64,000 nt of DNA from Qipengyuania gaetbuli. GTDB lineage: Bacteria > Pseudomonadota > Alphaproteobacteria > Sphingomonadales > Sphingomonadaceae. Positions 39,190 through 48,706 of the stretch are shown piece by piece. The stretch lies in NCBI RefSeq assembly GCF_009827315.1, contig NZ_WTYF01000004.1, positions 310,001-374,000 of the forward strand. Reading direction: 5' to 3'. A program made the position numbers and the translations under genes. Position 1 is the first letter of the stretch. Each line of letters starts with the position of its first letter. The notes under the pieces are model-generated. The model saw only the letters and a program-made list of their open reading frames with translations. It was not told the DNA's origin and made no database searches.

Positions 39190-40005
39190 ATGACGCGGAT
39201 CGCGCTCTTCCAGGCGACGACCGGGATCGATCCGCAGGCCAATGCAGCGCGCCTAGTCGAGGCGATCGGAGAGGCAGCCGCGGGCGGGGCGCAGATGTTG
39301 TTCACGCCCGAGATGTCGGGTCTGCTCGACCGGGATCGCCAGCGCGCTGCCGCTCATGTCGTAAGCGAAGAGGCAAACCCTGTCCTCGCCGCCGTAAGGG
39401 AAGCAAGTGCACGTGCCAGTATCTGGACTTGCATCGGGTCGCTTGCCGTCCTCGCTGATGGCGGGAAATGGGCCAACCGGAGCTTCGTGATCGACGGAGC
39501 TGGCGAAATCGCGGCCCGTTACGACAAGATGCACATGTTCGATGTCGATCTTGCGACCGGCGAAAGCTGGCGCGAGTCCAACGCATACCAGGCGGGCGAC
39601 AAGGTCGTTGCCGTCGATACGCCGCTTGGCAGGCTCGGCCTTGCGGTGTGCTATGATTTGCGCTTTCCCGGCCTGTTCGAAGCTCTGGGCAAGCTTGGCT
39701 GCGACGCCATTGCCATCCCTGCCGCGTTCACTGTGCCGACGGGAAGGGCGCACTGGCACATAATGCAAAGGGCGAGGGCGATCGAGGCATCCGCCTATGT
39801 TATCGCTGCCGCCCAGGTCGGCCAGCACGAAGACGGTCGCATAACCTACGGGCACAGCCTTGTCGTCGATCCATGGGGCGAGGTCCTGCTCGACATGGGG
39901 GGCGAGGTGAGCGGGGTCGGATTCGCGGAAATCGACTTATCACGCATCGCCGATGTGCGGGCGCAGGTTCCCAGCCTTGCCAACCGCCGCGAAATCGCCA
40001 TTTAG
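39190..40005 (+). CDS. Nitrilase-family amidohydrolase (Nit1/Nit2-like)
   Basis: 271 aa, with the catalytic triad of the carbon-nitrogen hydrolase family: Glu41 (FTPEMSG), Lys113 (YDKMHMFDVDL) and Cys154 (GLAVCYDLRFPGL). The FDVDLATGESWRES and RAIEASAYVIAAAQ segments match the Nit branch, whose known members hydrolyse deaminated glutathione or omega-amides. Its position after glutaredoxin fits a role in glutathione repair, but that is inference. Confidence 0.88.
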   Translation: MTRIALFQATTGIDPQANAARLVEAIGEAAAGGAQMLFTPEMSGLLDRDRQRAAAHVVSEEANPVLAAVREASARASIWTCIGSLAVLADGGKWANRSFVIDGAGEIAARYDKMHMFDVDLATGESWRESNAYQAGDKVVAVDTPLGRLGLAVCYDLRFPGLFEALGKLGCDAIAIPAAFTVPTGRAHWHIMQRARAIEASAYVIAAAQVGQHEDGRITYGHSLVVDPWGEVLLDMGGEVSGVGFAEIDLSRIADVRAQVPSLANRREIAI

Positions 40006-40010
40006 GCGCC

Positions 40011-40478
40011 ATGATCGTTTACGACCTCCACTGCGACAACGGCCACCGCTTCGAAGGTTGGTTCGGCTCGTCCGCCGATTACGAGCGGCAGAGCGAGGTC
40101 GGACTGGTCGATTGCCCCGAATGCGGCTCGACCAATGTCGGCAAGGCACCGATGGCGCCGGCGGTCCCTGCGAAGTCGAATTCCGCGCCGAAGCAGAATA
40201 CCGGTGCAAAGGAGGCCCAGCTTTCCAATGCCCCGATGCCGCCGGAAGTGCGCAAGGCCTTCGAGGCTTTAGCCAAGGCGCAGGCCAAGGCGCTCGAAAA
40301 GAGCAGGTGGGTAGGTGACAAGTTCGCCGAGGAGGCCCGCTCGCAGCACTACGGCGAGGCCGACGAAACGCCGATCCACGGCAAGGCCACCAAGGAAGAG
40401 GCCAAGGAACTCGCAGCCGAGGGTATTGCGGTTGCGCCCATCCTTTTTCCCATCGCGCCGCCCGACGAACTCAATTGA
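40011..40478 (+). CDS. DUF1178 family protein
   Basis: 155 aa. The N-terminal 45 residues hold a zinc-ribbon-like arrangement (IVYDLHCDNGHRFEGWF ... LVDCPECGSTNVGKAPMAP). The middle is Ala/Lys rich and helical, and the C-terminus ends AVAPILFPIAPPDELN, as usual for DUF1178. The function is unknown. It lies 5 bases after the nitrilase gene and is probably co-transcribed with grxC and that gene. Confidence 0.88.
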   Translation: MIVYDLHCDNGHRFEGWFGSSADYERQSEVGLVDCPECGSTNVGKAPMAPAVPAKSNSAPKQNTGAKEAQLSNAPMPPEVRKAFEALAKAQAKALEKSRWVGDKFAEEARSQHYGEADETPIHGKATKEEAKELAAEGIAVAPILFPIAPPDELN

Positions 40479-40516
40479 TTGCCACGGCAAGTTGAGCCGC
40501 TATACGAAGCGCCGGC

Positions 40517-40593
40517 GCGCCCGTAGCTCAGTCGGATAGAGCACCAGATTCCTAATCTGGGGGCCACAGGTTCGAATCCTGTCGGGCGCACCA
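40517..40593 (+). tRNA. tRNA-Arg (anticodon CCT)
   Basis: A 77-nt cloverleaf. The acceptor stem GCGCCCG (40517-40523) pairs with CGGGCGC (40583-40589), discriminator A, encoded CCA. The anticodon arm CCAGA-TTCCTAA-TCTGG gives anticodon CCT (reads AGG). The T arm contains GGTTCGAATCC. I see no attachment-site duplicate or integrase nearby. Confidence 0.97.
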
Positions 40594-40600
40594 TTCCCGT

Positions 40601-41515
40601 CTAACCGAGAACCCCGGCTTTGCGCGCCATGGCGATGATGCCATCGGCCAGTTCGCGCGGGCGGTCTTCCTGGCTGAAATGGCCACACTTGCTAAGCATT
40701 GCGTGCGGCTGCCCCTTTGCCCCGGCAATGCGCTCGGAAAGCAGCGGCGCGGCCATGCCCAAGACCGGGTCATCCTCTCCGAAGAGCGTGAGGAACGGCC
40801 GATCGAAGGCTTCGAGTCCCTTCCACGCGACCAGATTGTCTTCGATGCCATCCATGCCGTCTTCGACCGGTACCAGCTGCGGAAACGCTCGCGCCCCTGC
40901 CTTGCTCGGCTCGTCAGGGAATGGCGCATTGTAAGCTGCTACCTCGGCATCGCTGAGCTCGGTCTGGGTGGCTCGCTGGAGAATGTCGCCGATCACGAAA
41001 TCAGGCGAGCTCTTGGCGAAGGCGCGCCAAGCGAGGAATCCGTCCGAAACCTTGCCGCCCGTGGGCAGTGTCGCATTGCTGGCGACAACGAAGGTAAAGC
41101 GCTCAGGCTCCTGTCCAACTATGCGCAACCCGAGGAGGCTCCCCCAGTCTTGGCAGAACAGGCCCGCAGGTTGAGGCACTACGGCATCGCGCCATTGCTT
41201 CAGCCATGCGGTGTGCCGGGCATAGGTGTAGAAGGCCGGATCGTCGGGCTTGTCGCTTTTGCCGAAACCGATGAGGTCGGGGGCAAGCACCCTGAAACCT
41301 GCGTCGACCAAGAGGGGGATCATCTTGCGATAGAGATACGACCAGCTCGGCTCCCCGTGGAACAGCAAGACCGGCGGCGCGTCCTTGGGGCCTTCGTCGA
41401 GATAATGCTGAAGGGCCGACATCCCGTTGCCGAGGTCGATCTCGATCCAGTTCTCCGCGAAGGGGTAATCAGGAATGCCTGTAAAGCGTTCGGCGGGCGT
41501 ACGAAGTATCTGCAT
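40601..41515 (-). CDS. Haloalkane dehalogenase, subfamily I-like
   Basis: 304-aa alpha/beta-hydrolase that would cleave carbon-halogen bonds to give an alcohol and halide. The oxyanion/halide motif HGEPSW (residues 53-58) and the nucleophile Asp123 in FCQDWGSLLGL match the DhlA-like subfamily. The acid is probably in LFGEDDPVLGM and the base His in KCGHFSQEDRP. Substrate range cannot be read from the sequence, and some family members have other hydrolase roles. The gene stands alone between tRNA-Arg and mscS. Confidence 0.85.
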   Translation of the reverse strand: MQILRTPAERFTGIPDYPFAENWIEIDLGNGMSALQHYLDEGPKDAPPVLLFHGEPSWSYLYRKMIPLLVDAGFRVLAPDLIGFGKSDKPDDPAFYTYARHTAWLKQWRDAVVPQPAGLFCQDWGSLLGLRIVGQEPERFTFVVASNATLPTGGKVSDGFLAWRAFAKSSPDFVIGDILQRATQTELSDAEVAAYNAPFPDEPSKAGARAFPQLVPVEDGMDGIEDNLVAWKGLEAFDRPFLTLFGEDDPVLGMAAPLLSERIAGAKGQPHAMLSKCGHFSQEDRPRELADGIIAMARKAGVLG

Positions 41516-41580
41516 GAGCCTCTCCCGTGGCTAGCCGCCATTTGAGCGATGCATTTGCGCCGGGCGGCTTCAGAGGAAGC

Positions 41581-42459
41581 TTAGGGGGTCCGCTTCGCCG
41601 TGTCACCCAACTGGCTTACGGGCACCGTCTCCTTGAAGGTGTGCGTAATGTAGGGAAACGGGATCTCGATATGCGCTTCGTCCAGCGCGGACTTGATCGC
41701 GCGGATCACCTTGTCCTTGCTCTCCCAGCCAGACCGAGGCGTCGACCCGGCCCACCAGCGCACGAGGAAGTCGACCGAGCTGGAATTGAATTCCTGCGCA
41801 AAGATATCGACGCCCTTGCTGGCAAGCACGTCGTCCACCCCTTCGACTGCACGCCTTATTACGTCGGCCGCGTGATCGAGATTGGTGTCATAGGAAACGC
41901 CGATCACGACTTGGTGCCGGCGCTGGTCGACATCGGTCAGGATTTCGACCGGGTTCTTGAACAGGATCGAGTTGGGCACGACGGTCAGTTCGCCCGAAAG
42001 CTTGCGAACATGCGTCTCGCGCAAGGTGATGTGTTCTACCTTGCCGGTAATGCCTTCGCACTCGATCACGTCGCCGATCCGCATTTTCTCGCGAACCATG
42101 ATGAGCACCCCGGCGAGGAAGTTCTCGAAGATGTCCTGGAAGGCGAAACCGATGGCGACGGCGCCGATACCCAATCCAGCGAGGAGGCTTGCCGGGGTGA
42201 GGCTGGGAATGACGATGACGGCTGCAATGAACAGGCCCGTCACCCAGATCGCCAGCCTCACCAGCGTGTCGATGAGGTTCTTGAGGCTGGCCCTGATTTC
42301 GGTTCTGCCGACCAGTGTGTCCGCAATCTTGGCGGCGAAACGGGCGACGATCCAGGTGAGCAGAATGACGAACAGCGCGATGGCCATGCTGGGCAGGGCC
42401 TCGACGAAGCCGGTACCCATGTCCTGCAGCTCATCGCGCAGCGTGGAAATGTAATTCAC
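41581..42459 (-). CDS. mscS: Small-conductance mechanosensitive channel
   Basis: 292-aa MscS-family channel releasing solutes on hypo-osmotic shock. Three N-terminal transmembrane segments are seen; the pore helix region reads LLAGLGIGAVAIGFAFQDIFENFLAG (residues 93-118), with the Gly/Ala packing of MscS. A beta domain (VREKMRIGDVIECEGITGKV) and an alpha/beta C-terminal domain follow. One of the shorter MscS types with a single cytoplasmic cage domain. Confidence 0.93.
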   Translation of the reverse strand: MNYISTLRDELQDMGTGFVEALPSMAIALFVILLTWIVARFAAKIADTLVGRTEIRASLKNLIDTLVRLAIWVTGLFIAAVIVIPSLTPASLLAGLGIGAVAIGFAFQDIFENFLAGVLIMVREKMRIGDVIECEGITGKVEHITLRETHVRKLSGELTVVPNSILFKNPVEILTDVDQRRHQVVIGVSYDTNLDHAADVIRRAVEGVDDVLASKGVDIFAQEFNSSSVDFLVRWWAGSTPRSGWESKDKVIRAIKSALDEAHIEIPFPYITHTFKETVPVSQLGDTAKRTP

Positions 42460-42543
42460 CCGAAGGACTCCCTTTGCGGGGCAACGGTATGCCCCGCTCA
42501 GGGTTCCGAAATGGCGAAATTACATGGTTTTCGCCGCTTAGGC

Positions 42544-43101
42544 TTAGTTCAGCCCGTGTTCCTTGCGGGCAATCTCGTGGAGCCAGTCCGCATGGCGCGG
42601 GGCCTTCTTGGTCTGGCTCCATTCTTCCAGCATCAGCGGGGCAACCCGCTTGAGTTCCGCATATTGCTCGTCGGTGCCGATATCGGCAGCAAGCTCCACG
42701 CGATGGCCGTTCGGGTCGAAGAAATAGATCGACTTGAAGATACCGTGGTGGGTCGGACCAAGGACGTCGATGCCGAGGCTTTCCACATGGTCCTTGGCAG
42801 CCATCAACTCTTCCTCCGAACCGACGCGGAAGGCGAGGTGCTGGACCCACTGCGGCGTATTCTCGTCGCGGCCCATGTCGGGCTGGTTGGGCAGTTCGAA
42901 GAAGGCGAGCACGTTGCCGTTACCTGCATCGAGGAAGACGTGCATGTAAGGGTCGTAGGCGCCGGTCGAGGGAACGTGGTCCTCGGCAAAGGCAGTGGTG
43001 TATTCCATGCCCAGCACCTTGGCGTACCATTCGACGGTCTCTTTCGCATCCTTGCAGCGATAGGCTGCGTGGTGGATTCCGGATGGCTTGATCGCGCTCA
43101 T
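42544..43101 (-). CDS. VOC-superfamily protein (glyoxalase/dioxygenase fold)
   Basis: 185 aa. A vicinal-oxygen-chelate module covers residues 5-140. Candidate metal ligands are His10/His11 (GIHHAAYRC), His89 (WVQHLAFRV) and Glu136 ([10 protein letters not shown]). The C-terminal 40 residues are helical. It overlaps the stop of HPPD by 4 bases, so it probably acts in the same tyrosine/aromatic pathway; the exact reaction is unknown. Confidence 0.85.
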   Translation of the reverse strand: MSAIKPSGIHHAAYRCKDAKETVEWYAKVLGMEYTTAFAEDHVPSTGAYDPYMHVFLDAGNGNVLAFFELPNQPDMGRDENTPQWVQHLAFRVGSEEELMAAKDHVESLGIDVLGPTHHGIFKSIYFFDPNGHRVELAADIGTDEQYAELKRVAPLMLEEWSQTKKAPRHADWLHEIARKEHGLN

Positions 43102-44195
43102 TCTGCAGGTTCCACTTCGAGAACGCCGCGACGGATCTGGTCGCGTTCCATGCTTTCGAACAGGGCCTTGAAGTTGCCTTCGCCGAAACCTTCGTCACCC
43201 TTGCGCTGGATGAATTCGAAGAACACGGGGCCGACCTGCGCTTCTGCGAAGATCTGCAGGAGAAGGCGGGGCTGGCCGCCCTCGGTCGTGCCGTCGAGCA
43301 GGATGCCGCGAGCCTTGAGTTCAGCTTCGTCTTCGCCGTGGCCGGGCAGGCGCTCGGACAGCATCTCGTAATAGGTTTCGGGCGGGGCGGTCATGAAGGG
43401 AACGCCCAGCTTCTTGAGGTTGTCCCAGCACCCGAGCAGGTCGTCGCAGATCAGCGCGATGTGCTGGATGCCTTCGCCGTTGAACTCGCGCAGGAACTCC
43501 TCGATCTGGCCCTTGCCGCCTTCGCCTTCCTCGTTGAGCGGGATGCGGATCTTCCCGTCGGGTGCGGTCAGCGCCTTCGAGGTCAGGCCGGTATACTCGC
43601 CCTTGATGTCGAAGAAGCGGATTTCGCGGAAGTTGAAGAGCGTCTCGTAATAATCCGCCCAGTACTTCATGCGGCCGTTGTAGACGTTGTGGGTGAGGTG
43701 ATCGATCAAGTTGAAACCGGCACCGACGGGGTGCTTCTCGACGCCCGGAAGGTATTCGAAGTCGATGTCGTAGATCGACAGGCCGTTGCCTTCGCCGTCT
43801 TCATAGCGGTCGATGAGGTAGACGATTGCGCCGCCGATGCCGCGGATGGCCGGGATGTGGAGTTCCATCGGGCCGGTCTGCACAGCGACAGGCTCGGCGC
43901 CGCGTTCGAGCAGTTCGGCGTAGGCCTTACGGGCGTCGCGAACGCGGAAGCCCATGCCACAAGCAGAGGGGCCGTGTTCGCGCGCAAAGAACCATGCAGC
44001 GCTCTTCGGTTCGTAGTTGAGGATGAGATTGATCTGGCCCTGACGCCAGAGATCGACATCCTTCGAGCGATGCTTGGCGACGAGGGTGAAGCCCATGGCT
44101 TCGAAAACCGGCTCAATCACGCCTTTTTCGGGCGCGCAGAATTCGACGAATTCGAAGCCGTCGAGGCCGATGGGGTTTTCGAAAAGATCGGGCAT
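43098..44195 (-). CDS. hppD: 4-Hydroxyphenylpyruvate dioxygenase
   Basis: Fe(II) dioxygenase converting 4-hydroxyphenylpyruvate to homogentisate in tyrosine breakdown, 365 aa. Iron ligands are visible as His in [10 protein letters not shown], His in [11 protein letters not shown] and Glu in [12 protein letters not shown]. The ATG at 44195 ([13 protein letters not shown]) gives the normal length; the upstream in-frame extension crosses the promoter. Homogentisate dioxygenase is not in the window. Confidence 0.95.
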   Translation of the reverse strand: MPDLFENPIGLDGFEFVEFCAPEKGVIEPVFEAMGFTLVAKHRSKDVDLWRQGQINLILNYEPKSAAWFFAREHGPSACGMGFRVRDARKAYAELLERGAEPVAVQTGPMELHIPAIRGIGGAIVYLIDRYEDGEGNGLSIYDIDFEYLPGVEKHPVGAGFNLIDHLTHNVYNGRMKYWADYYETLFNFREIRFFDIKGEYTGLTSKALTAPDGKIRIPLNEEGEGGKGQIEEFLREFNGEGIQHIALICDDLLGCWDNLKKLGVPFMTAPPETYYEMLSERLPGHGEDEAELKARGILLDGTTEGGQPRLLLQIFAEAQVGPVFFEFIQRKGDEGFGEGNFKALFESMERDQIRRGVLEVEPAE

Positions 44196-44218
44196 GTGCT
44201 TCCTCTGTCCACTAGATA

Positions 44219-44232
44219 GTTTCAATGGAAAC
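44219..44232. promoter_or_regulatory. Palindrome GTTTC-N4-GAAAC upstream of hppD
   Basis: A perfect 5-bp inverted repeat with a four-base spacer, 24 bases upstream of the hppD start in the 136-bp gap shared with the divergent acyl-CoA dehydrogenase gene. Its position fits an operator, but no regulator gene is adjacent. Confidence 0.3.
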
Positions 44233-44331
44233 CAAATACGCAATAGCTGCGTGGCTGTCAAGAAATTGGCGTGCCTGTCAGGGTTCGTTCCGACGGATTG
44301 CCTTGCTGCTGCGGTGAGTCCATGGAGGGGC

Positions 44332-45486
44332 ATGGCTAGTGAAGACCTCGACGACATCCGCCGCGCCGTTCGCGCAGTCTGCTCCGACTTTCCGGGCGAG
44401 TACTGGCGCGAGAAGGATCGCGAACGGGCCTATCCCGGCGAGTTCGTGGACGCCATCACGCAGGCTGGTTTCCTCGCGGCGCTGATCCCCGAGGAATATG
44501 GCGGCAGCGGCCTGCGTCTCGACGCGGCTTCCGTCATCATGGAGGAAATCCAGGCGTTAGGCTGTAACGGAGCCGCTGCACACGCGCAGATGTACGTGAT
44601 GAACACGCTGCTGCGTTACGGCAGTGAGGATCAGAAAACGGCCTACCTGCCTGCCATCGCTACCGGCGAGCTGCGCCTTCAGGCGTTCGGCGTGTCGGAA
44701 CCGACCAGTGGGACGGATACGCTTTCGCTGCGTACATTCGCGCGACGGGACGGGGATGACTATGTGGTCAACGGACAGAAGATCTGGACGAGCCGGGCGG
44801 AGCATTCCGACCTCATGGTTCTGCTCGCCCGAACGACACCGCGCGAGGAAGTGGCCAAGAAGACCGAGGGGCTGTCGCTGTTCCTCGTCGACATGCGCAA
44901 GGTGGTGGGCAACGGTATGACCATCAAGCCGATCCGCACGATGATGAACCACTCCACCACGGAAGTGTTCTTCGATGACATGCGCATTCCTGCCTCCGCG
45001 CTGATCGGCGATGAAGGGCAGGGCTTCCGTTACATCCTTTCAGGCATGAACGCAGAACGCATCCTGATCGCTGCCGAATGCATCGGCGATGCCAAGTGGT
45101 TCATCGAGAAGGCCAGCGATTACGCGAAGGAGCGTCAGGTCTTCAGCCGTCCGATCGGGCAGAACCAAGGCGTGCAGTTCCCGATTGCCCGTTGCTACGC
45201 CCAGATGCGGGCGGCGGAACTGATGGTCCATCACGCAGCGCAGGTTTACGACCAGGGCGGCAATGCCGGCGCCGAAGCGAACATGGCAAAGATGCTCGCC
45301 AGCGAAGCCAGTTGGGCCGCAGCCGACATGTGCGTGCAGACCCTTGGCGGCTTTGGTTTTGCGGAGGAGTATGATGTCGAGCGCAAGTTCCGCGAAGCGC
45401 GGCTCTACACCGTCGCCCCGATCAGCACGAACCTGATCCTCAGCTATGTGGCCGAACATGTTCTCGGCCTGCCGCGTTCTTACTGA
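44332..45486 (+). CDS. Acyl-CoA dehydrogenase
   Basis: FAD-dependent acyl-CoA oxidation, 384 aa. FAD/substrate motifs are [15 protein letters not shown] (residues 116-130) and [18 protein letters not shown] (144-161). The C-terminal position that holds the catalytic Glu in medium-chain enzymes (YEGT) reads VAPIST here. A Glu at residue 242 ([11 protein letters not shown]) occupies the alternative position used by isovaleryl-CoA and long-chain enzymes, so branched or unusual acyl-CoA substrates are plausible. The ATG at 44332 has GGAGG close upstream. Confidence 0.88.
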   Translation: MASEDLDDIRRAVRAVCSDFPGEYWREKDRERAYPGEFVDAITQAGFLAALIPEEYGGSGLRLDAASVIMEEIQALGCNGAAAHAQMYVMNTLLRYGSEDQKTAYLPAIATGELRLQAFGVSEPTSGTDTLSLRTFARRDGDDYVVNGQKIWTSRAEHSDLMVLLARTTPREEVAKKTEGLSLFLVDMRKVVGNGMTIKPIRTMMNHSTTEVFFDDMRIPASALIGDEGQGFRYILSGMNAERILIAAECIGDAKWFIEKASDYAKERQVFSRPIGQNQGVQFPIARCYAQMRAAELMVHHAAQVYDQGGNAGAEANMAKMLASEASWAAADMCVQTLGGFGFAEEYDVERKFREARLYTVAPISTNLILSYVAEHVLGLPRSY

Positions 45487-45539
45487 TTTGCCGCGCGAAA
45501 CCCCTTGCGCGCAAAGGTTAACTGTGATTCTGTAGCAAT

Positions 45540-45854
45540 ATGAGGGGCAAGCCGAGACTCACCATCAGGCAGAAGCAGAAGGCGTCGCAAAGCGCGGCGC
45601 TCGGCGCATTGCTTGTGATGGGCGCGATCGGTATCGCCGGCCCGAGCGGTCTGCTGGCATGGAGCGAGAATCTCCGCCTGCTGGACCAGCGCGAAGCCCA
45701 GCTGGCTGCACTCCAGAAGGAACGTGCGGCGCTGGAAAACAAGGTGGCGCTGCTGCACCCCGAACATGCCGATCCCGACATGGTGGGCGAACTGCTTCGC
45801 AGCCAGCTCAACGTCGTCCATCCGGACGAGGTCGTGATCAAGCTCGACGACTGA
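45540..45854 (+). CDS. ftsB: Septum formation initiator, FtsB/DivIC family
   Basis: 104 aa: a short cytoplasmic N-terminus, one transmembrane segment (about residues 19-38) and a coiled coil (LRLLDQREAQLAALQKERAA) followed by LLHPEHADPDMVGELLRSQL. The DPDxVxExLR pattern is the signature of alphaproteobacterial FtsB-like proteins located upstream of pdhA. It is expected to bridge FtsL/FtsQ in the divisome. The symbol is assigned by family and context. Confidence 0.85.
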   Translation: MRGKPRLTIRQKQKASQSAALGALLVMGAIGIAGPSGLLAWSENLRLLDQREAQLAALQKERAALENKVALLHPEHADPDMVGELLRSQLNVVHPDEVVIKLDD

Positions 45855-45980
45855 TCGGGCGCAAAACCCCGCTATTCCGTAAGGTTTTCGTATGCGTGCC
45901 GAGCAGGGCGTTGCGCGGCGCGCGTGGCTATGCCTATAGGCTCAGGCATATTCCTCCCCGGAAGAGAAGGATGCTGTAGT

Positions 45981-47051
45981 TTGGCAAAGGCCCCGAAGAG
46001 CAAAGCCGCAGGTAGCCCGGCAGAAAACCTCGATTTCGTCCTGCATTCGCTGCAGGAAGAACTCGACAAGAAGAAGCGTTTCGACGCCAGCAGCGACCAG
46101 ATGCTGCATTTTTACGAGCAGATGCTGCTGATCCGACGCTTCGAAGAACGCGCCGGCCAGCTCTACGGCCTCGGCCTCATCGGCGGGTTCTGCCACCTCT
46201 ATATCGGGCAGGAAGCCGTTGCGGTGGGCCTGCAATCGGCCCTGACCGAAAAGCTCGACAGCGTTATCACCGGTTATCGCGATCATGGCCACATGCTTGC
46301 TTACGGCATCGATCCCAAGGTCATCATGGCCGAGCTGACCGGCCGCGAAGCTGGCATCTCCAAAGGCAAGGGCGGGTCGATGCACATGTTCTCGACCGAG
46401 CATAAGTTCTACGGCGGCCACGGCATCGTGGGCGCGCAGGTTGCGCTCGGCGGCGGACTGGCGCTCGCTCACCAGTACAACGAGGACGGCGGCCTGTGCC
46501 TCGCCTATTTCGGCGACGGCGCAGCCAACCAGGGTCAGGTCTACGAAACCTTCAATATGGCGTCGCTCTGGAAGCTCCCGATCGTCTTCGTGATCGAAAA
46601 CAACCAGTACGCGATGGGCACTGCCGTCAGCCGCAGCTCGGCCGAGACAGAGTTCTACCGCCGCGGCACCGCGTTCCGCATCCCGGGCATGAAGGTCAAC
46701 GGCATGGACGTGCTGGAAGTCAGGCAGGCTGCAGAGATCGCCTTCAAGCACGTGCGCGAGGGCGGTGGCCCCGTCCTGATGGAATGCGAGACCTACCGCT
46801 ATCGCGGTCACTCCATGTCCGATCCGGCAAAGTATCGCTCGCGCGAAGAAGTGCAGGACATGAAAGATCACAAGGACCCGATTGAGGGCATGAAGAAGAT
46901 CCTCGTGGAGCAAGGCACCAGCGAAGACGATCTGAAGGCCATCGACAAGGACATCCGCAAGATCGTTAGCGAAGCAGCCGATTTCGCCGAAAATTCGCCC
47001 GAGCCGGAGGCATCCGAGCTCTACACCGACGTTCTGGTCGAGGAGTATTGA
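45981..47051 (+). CDS. pdhA: Pyruvate dehydrogenase E1 component, alpha subunit
   Basis: Thiamine-diphosphate-dependent decarboxylation of pyruvate, 356 aa. The TPP motif runs from FGDGAANQGQVYETFNMASL to VIENNQYAMGT, and the phosphorylation-loop-like region is YRYRGHSMSDPAKYRSREE. The TTG at 45981 (MAKAPKSKAAG) is preferred over the upstream GTG/ATG codons because AAGGA lies about 10 bases before it and the length fits the family. It lies 3 bases before pdhB. Confidence 0.95.
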   Translation: MAKAPKSKAAGSPAENLDFVLHSLQEELDKKKRFDASSDQMLHFYEQMLLIRRFEERAGQLYGLGLIGGFCHLYIGQEAVAVGLQSALTEKLDSVITGYRDHGHMLAYGIDPKVIMAELTGREAGISKGKGGSMHMFSTEHKFYGGHGIVGAQVALGGGLALAHQYNEDGGLCLAYFGDGAANQGQVYETFNMASLWKLPIVFVIENNQYAMGTAVSRSSAETEFYRRGTAFRIPGMKVNGMDVLEVRQAAEIAFKHVREGGGPVLMECETYRYRGHSMSDPAKYRSREEVQDMKDHKDPIEGMKKILVEQGTSEDDLKAIDKDIRKIVSEAADFAENSPEPEASELYTDVLVEEY

Positions 47052-47054
47052 TCC

Positions 47055-48431
47055 ATGGCCATCGAACTGAAGATGCCGGCGCTTTCGCCCACGATGGAAG
47101 AAGGCACGCTAGCCAAGTGGCTCAAGCAGGAAGGCGACGAGATCGCCATCGGTGACATCATTGCCGAAATCGAAACCGACAAGGCGACGATGGAATTCGA
47201 AGCTGTTGACGAAGGCACCTTGGGCAAGATTCTCGTGGCCGAGGGCACCGAAGGCGTGAAGGTCGGGACTGTCATCGCCATGCTTGCGGGCGAGGGCGAG
47301 GATGCCTCTGCGGTTGCGGATGCGGCCCCCGTCGCCGACGTTCCTGGCGAGGGCAAGGACGTAGGCCGCGAGCCGTCGGAAGCGGAGATCACCAAGCCGA
47401 CCAAGAAATCGGGCGTGAAGGATCCGGAAATCCCGCACGGCACCAACATGGCAACCGTCACGGTCCGCGAAGCCCTGCGCGATGCCATGGCCGAGGAAAT
47501 GCGCCGCGACGAGCGCGTGTTCGTGATGGGCGAGGAAGTTGCCCAGTACCAGGGTGCCTATAAGGTTACGCAGGGCCTGCTCGACGAATTCGGCCCGAAG
47601 CGCGTAATCGATACGCCGATCACCGAATACGGCTTTGCCGGCATCGGTACGGGCGCGGCGATGGGCGGCCTTCGTCCGATCGTCGAGTTCATGACCTTCA
47701 ACTTCGCCATGCAGGCGATCGACCACATCATCAATTCGGCAGCCAAGACCAATTACATGTCCGGTGGCCAAATGCGTTGCCCCGTGGTCTTCCGTGGTCC
47801 CAATGGAGCGGCCAGCCGAGTTGGTGCACAGCACAGCCAGAACTACGGCCCCTGGTATGCCAGCGTTCCGGGCCTGATCGTCATCGCGCCCTATGACGCC
47901 GCAGACGCCAAGGGCCTGATGAAAGCTGCCATCCGCTGCGAGGACCCGGTGGTCTTCCTCGAGAACGAGCTCGTCTACGGCCGCAGTTTCGAACTGCCCG
48001 AACTGGACGACCACGTGCTGCCGATCGGCAAGGCGCGGATCATGCGCGAAGGTTCGGACGTCACGATCGTTGCATACTCGATCGCGGTGGGCCTTGCGCT
48101 GGAAGCGGCCGAGCAGCTGGCCGGCGAAGGCATCGATGCTGAAGTGATCGACCTGCGCACGCTGCGCCCGCTCGACAAGGAAGCCATCCTTGAAAGCCTT
48201 GCCAAGACCAACCGTCTGGTCATCGCGGAAGAAGGCTGGCCGACATGCTCGATCGCATCGGAAGTCGTCGCCATCTGCATGGAAGAAGGCTTCGACCACC
48301 TCGATGCCCCGGTAACGCGGGTATGCAACGAGGACGTTCCGCTGCCCTACGCCGCGAACCTCGAAAAGCTGGCCCTGATCGACACGGCGGGCATCGTCTC
48401 GGCTGTGAAGAAGGTTTGCTACCGGGACTAG
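47055..48431 (+). CDS. pdhB: Pyruvate dehydrogenase E1 component, beta subunit with lipoyl domain
   Basis: 458 aa. Residues 1-80 form a biotinyl/lipoyl domain ([19 protein letters not shown]; lipoylated Lys in [12 protein letters not shown]). A linker of about 45 residues leads to the transketolase-type E1-beta domain ([37 protein letters not shown]). The E1-beta/lipoyl fusion is typical of alphaproteobacteria. The lipoate would come from LipA, encoded at 61463. E2 and E3 genes are outside the window. A strong terminator follows. Confidence 0.96.
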   Translation: MAIELKMPALSPTMEEGTLAKWLKQEGDEIAIGDIIAEIETDKATMEFEAVDEGTLGKILVAEGTEGVKVGTVIAMLAGEGEDASAVADAAPVADVPGEGKDVGREPSEAEITKPTKKSGVKDPEIPHGTNMATVTVREALRDAMAEEMRRDERVFVMGEEVAQYQGAYKVTQGLLDEFGPKRVIDTPITEYGFAGIGTGAAMGGLRPIVEFMTFNFAMQAIDHIINSAAKTNYMSGGQMRCPVVFRGPNGAASRVGAQHSQNYGPWYASVPGLIVIAPYDAADAKGLMKAAIRCEDPVVFLENELVYGRSFELPELDDHVLPIGKARIMREGSDVTIVAYSIAVGLALEAAEQLAGEGIDAEVIDLRTLRPLDKEAILESLAKTNRLVIAEEGWPTCSIASEVVAICMEEGFDHLDAPVTRVCNEDVPLPYAANLEKLALIDTAGIVSAVKKVCYRD

Positions 48432-48454
48432 GACGCCGGCGTTCTTTCGAATTG

Positions 48455-48489
48455 AAAAGCCGCCGTAGCGAGTGCTGCGGCGGCTTTTT
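48455..48489 (+). terminator. Rho-independent terminator after pdhB
   Basis: An 11-bp stem from 48455-48465 with 48478-48488, extended inward by further pairs, closed by a short loop and followed by TTTTT. It ends the pdhA-pdhB transcript. Confidence 0.9.
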
Positions 48490-48635
48490 CATTACGTGCA
48501 TCGAATCGCACGATAATTGCCTTGCCGCACAGCTTAAGGTCGCTCCCGAAACTGGACGAAAGGGGGCGTTAACCTTGGAGGCGAAAAGCCGACTCATGGG
48601 AGCAAGAGGGTTGCGGTCCTCAACAGGGGCGCATT

Positions 48636-48650
48636 TTAACTTCCTTTTAG
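48636..48650 (+). promoter_or_regulatory. CtrA-like site upstream of the tad-type genes
   Basis: TTAA-cttcctt-TTAG differs by one base from TTAA-N7-TTAA and lies 56 bases before the TadG-like start. A separate half-site GTTAACC lies at 48570-48576. Pilus genes are known CtrA targets in Caulobacter; control here is inference. The rest of 48490-48706 holds no supported gene. Confidence 0.4.
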
Positions 48651-48706
48651 GGCTGTTGCTTTACCTCGCCCCAATCGCGGGGGGCTATGAATGGAACCTC
48701 GAATAA

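Noticed and set aside
40495-40600. tRNA-Arg as an integration site for a genomic island.
   Set aside because: No integrase, no second copy of the tRNA 3' end within the window, and flanking genes look chromosomal.
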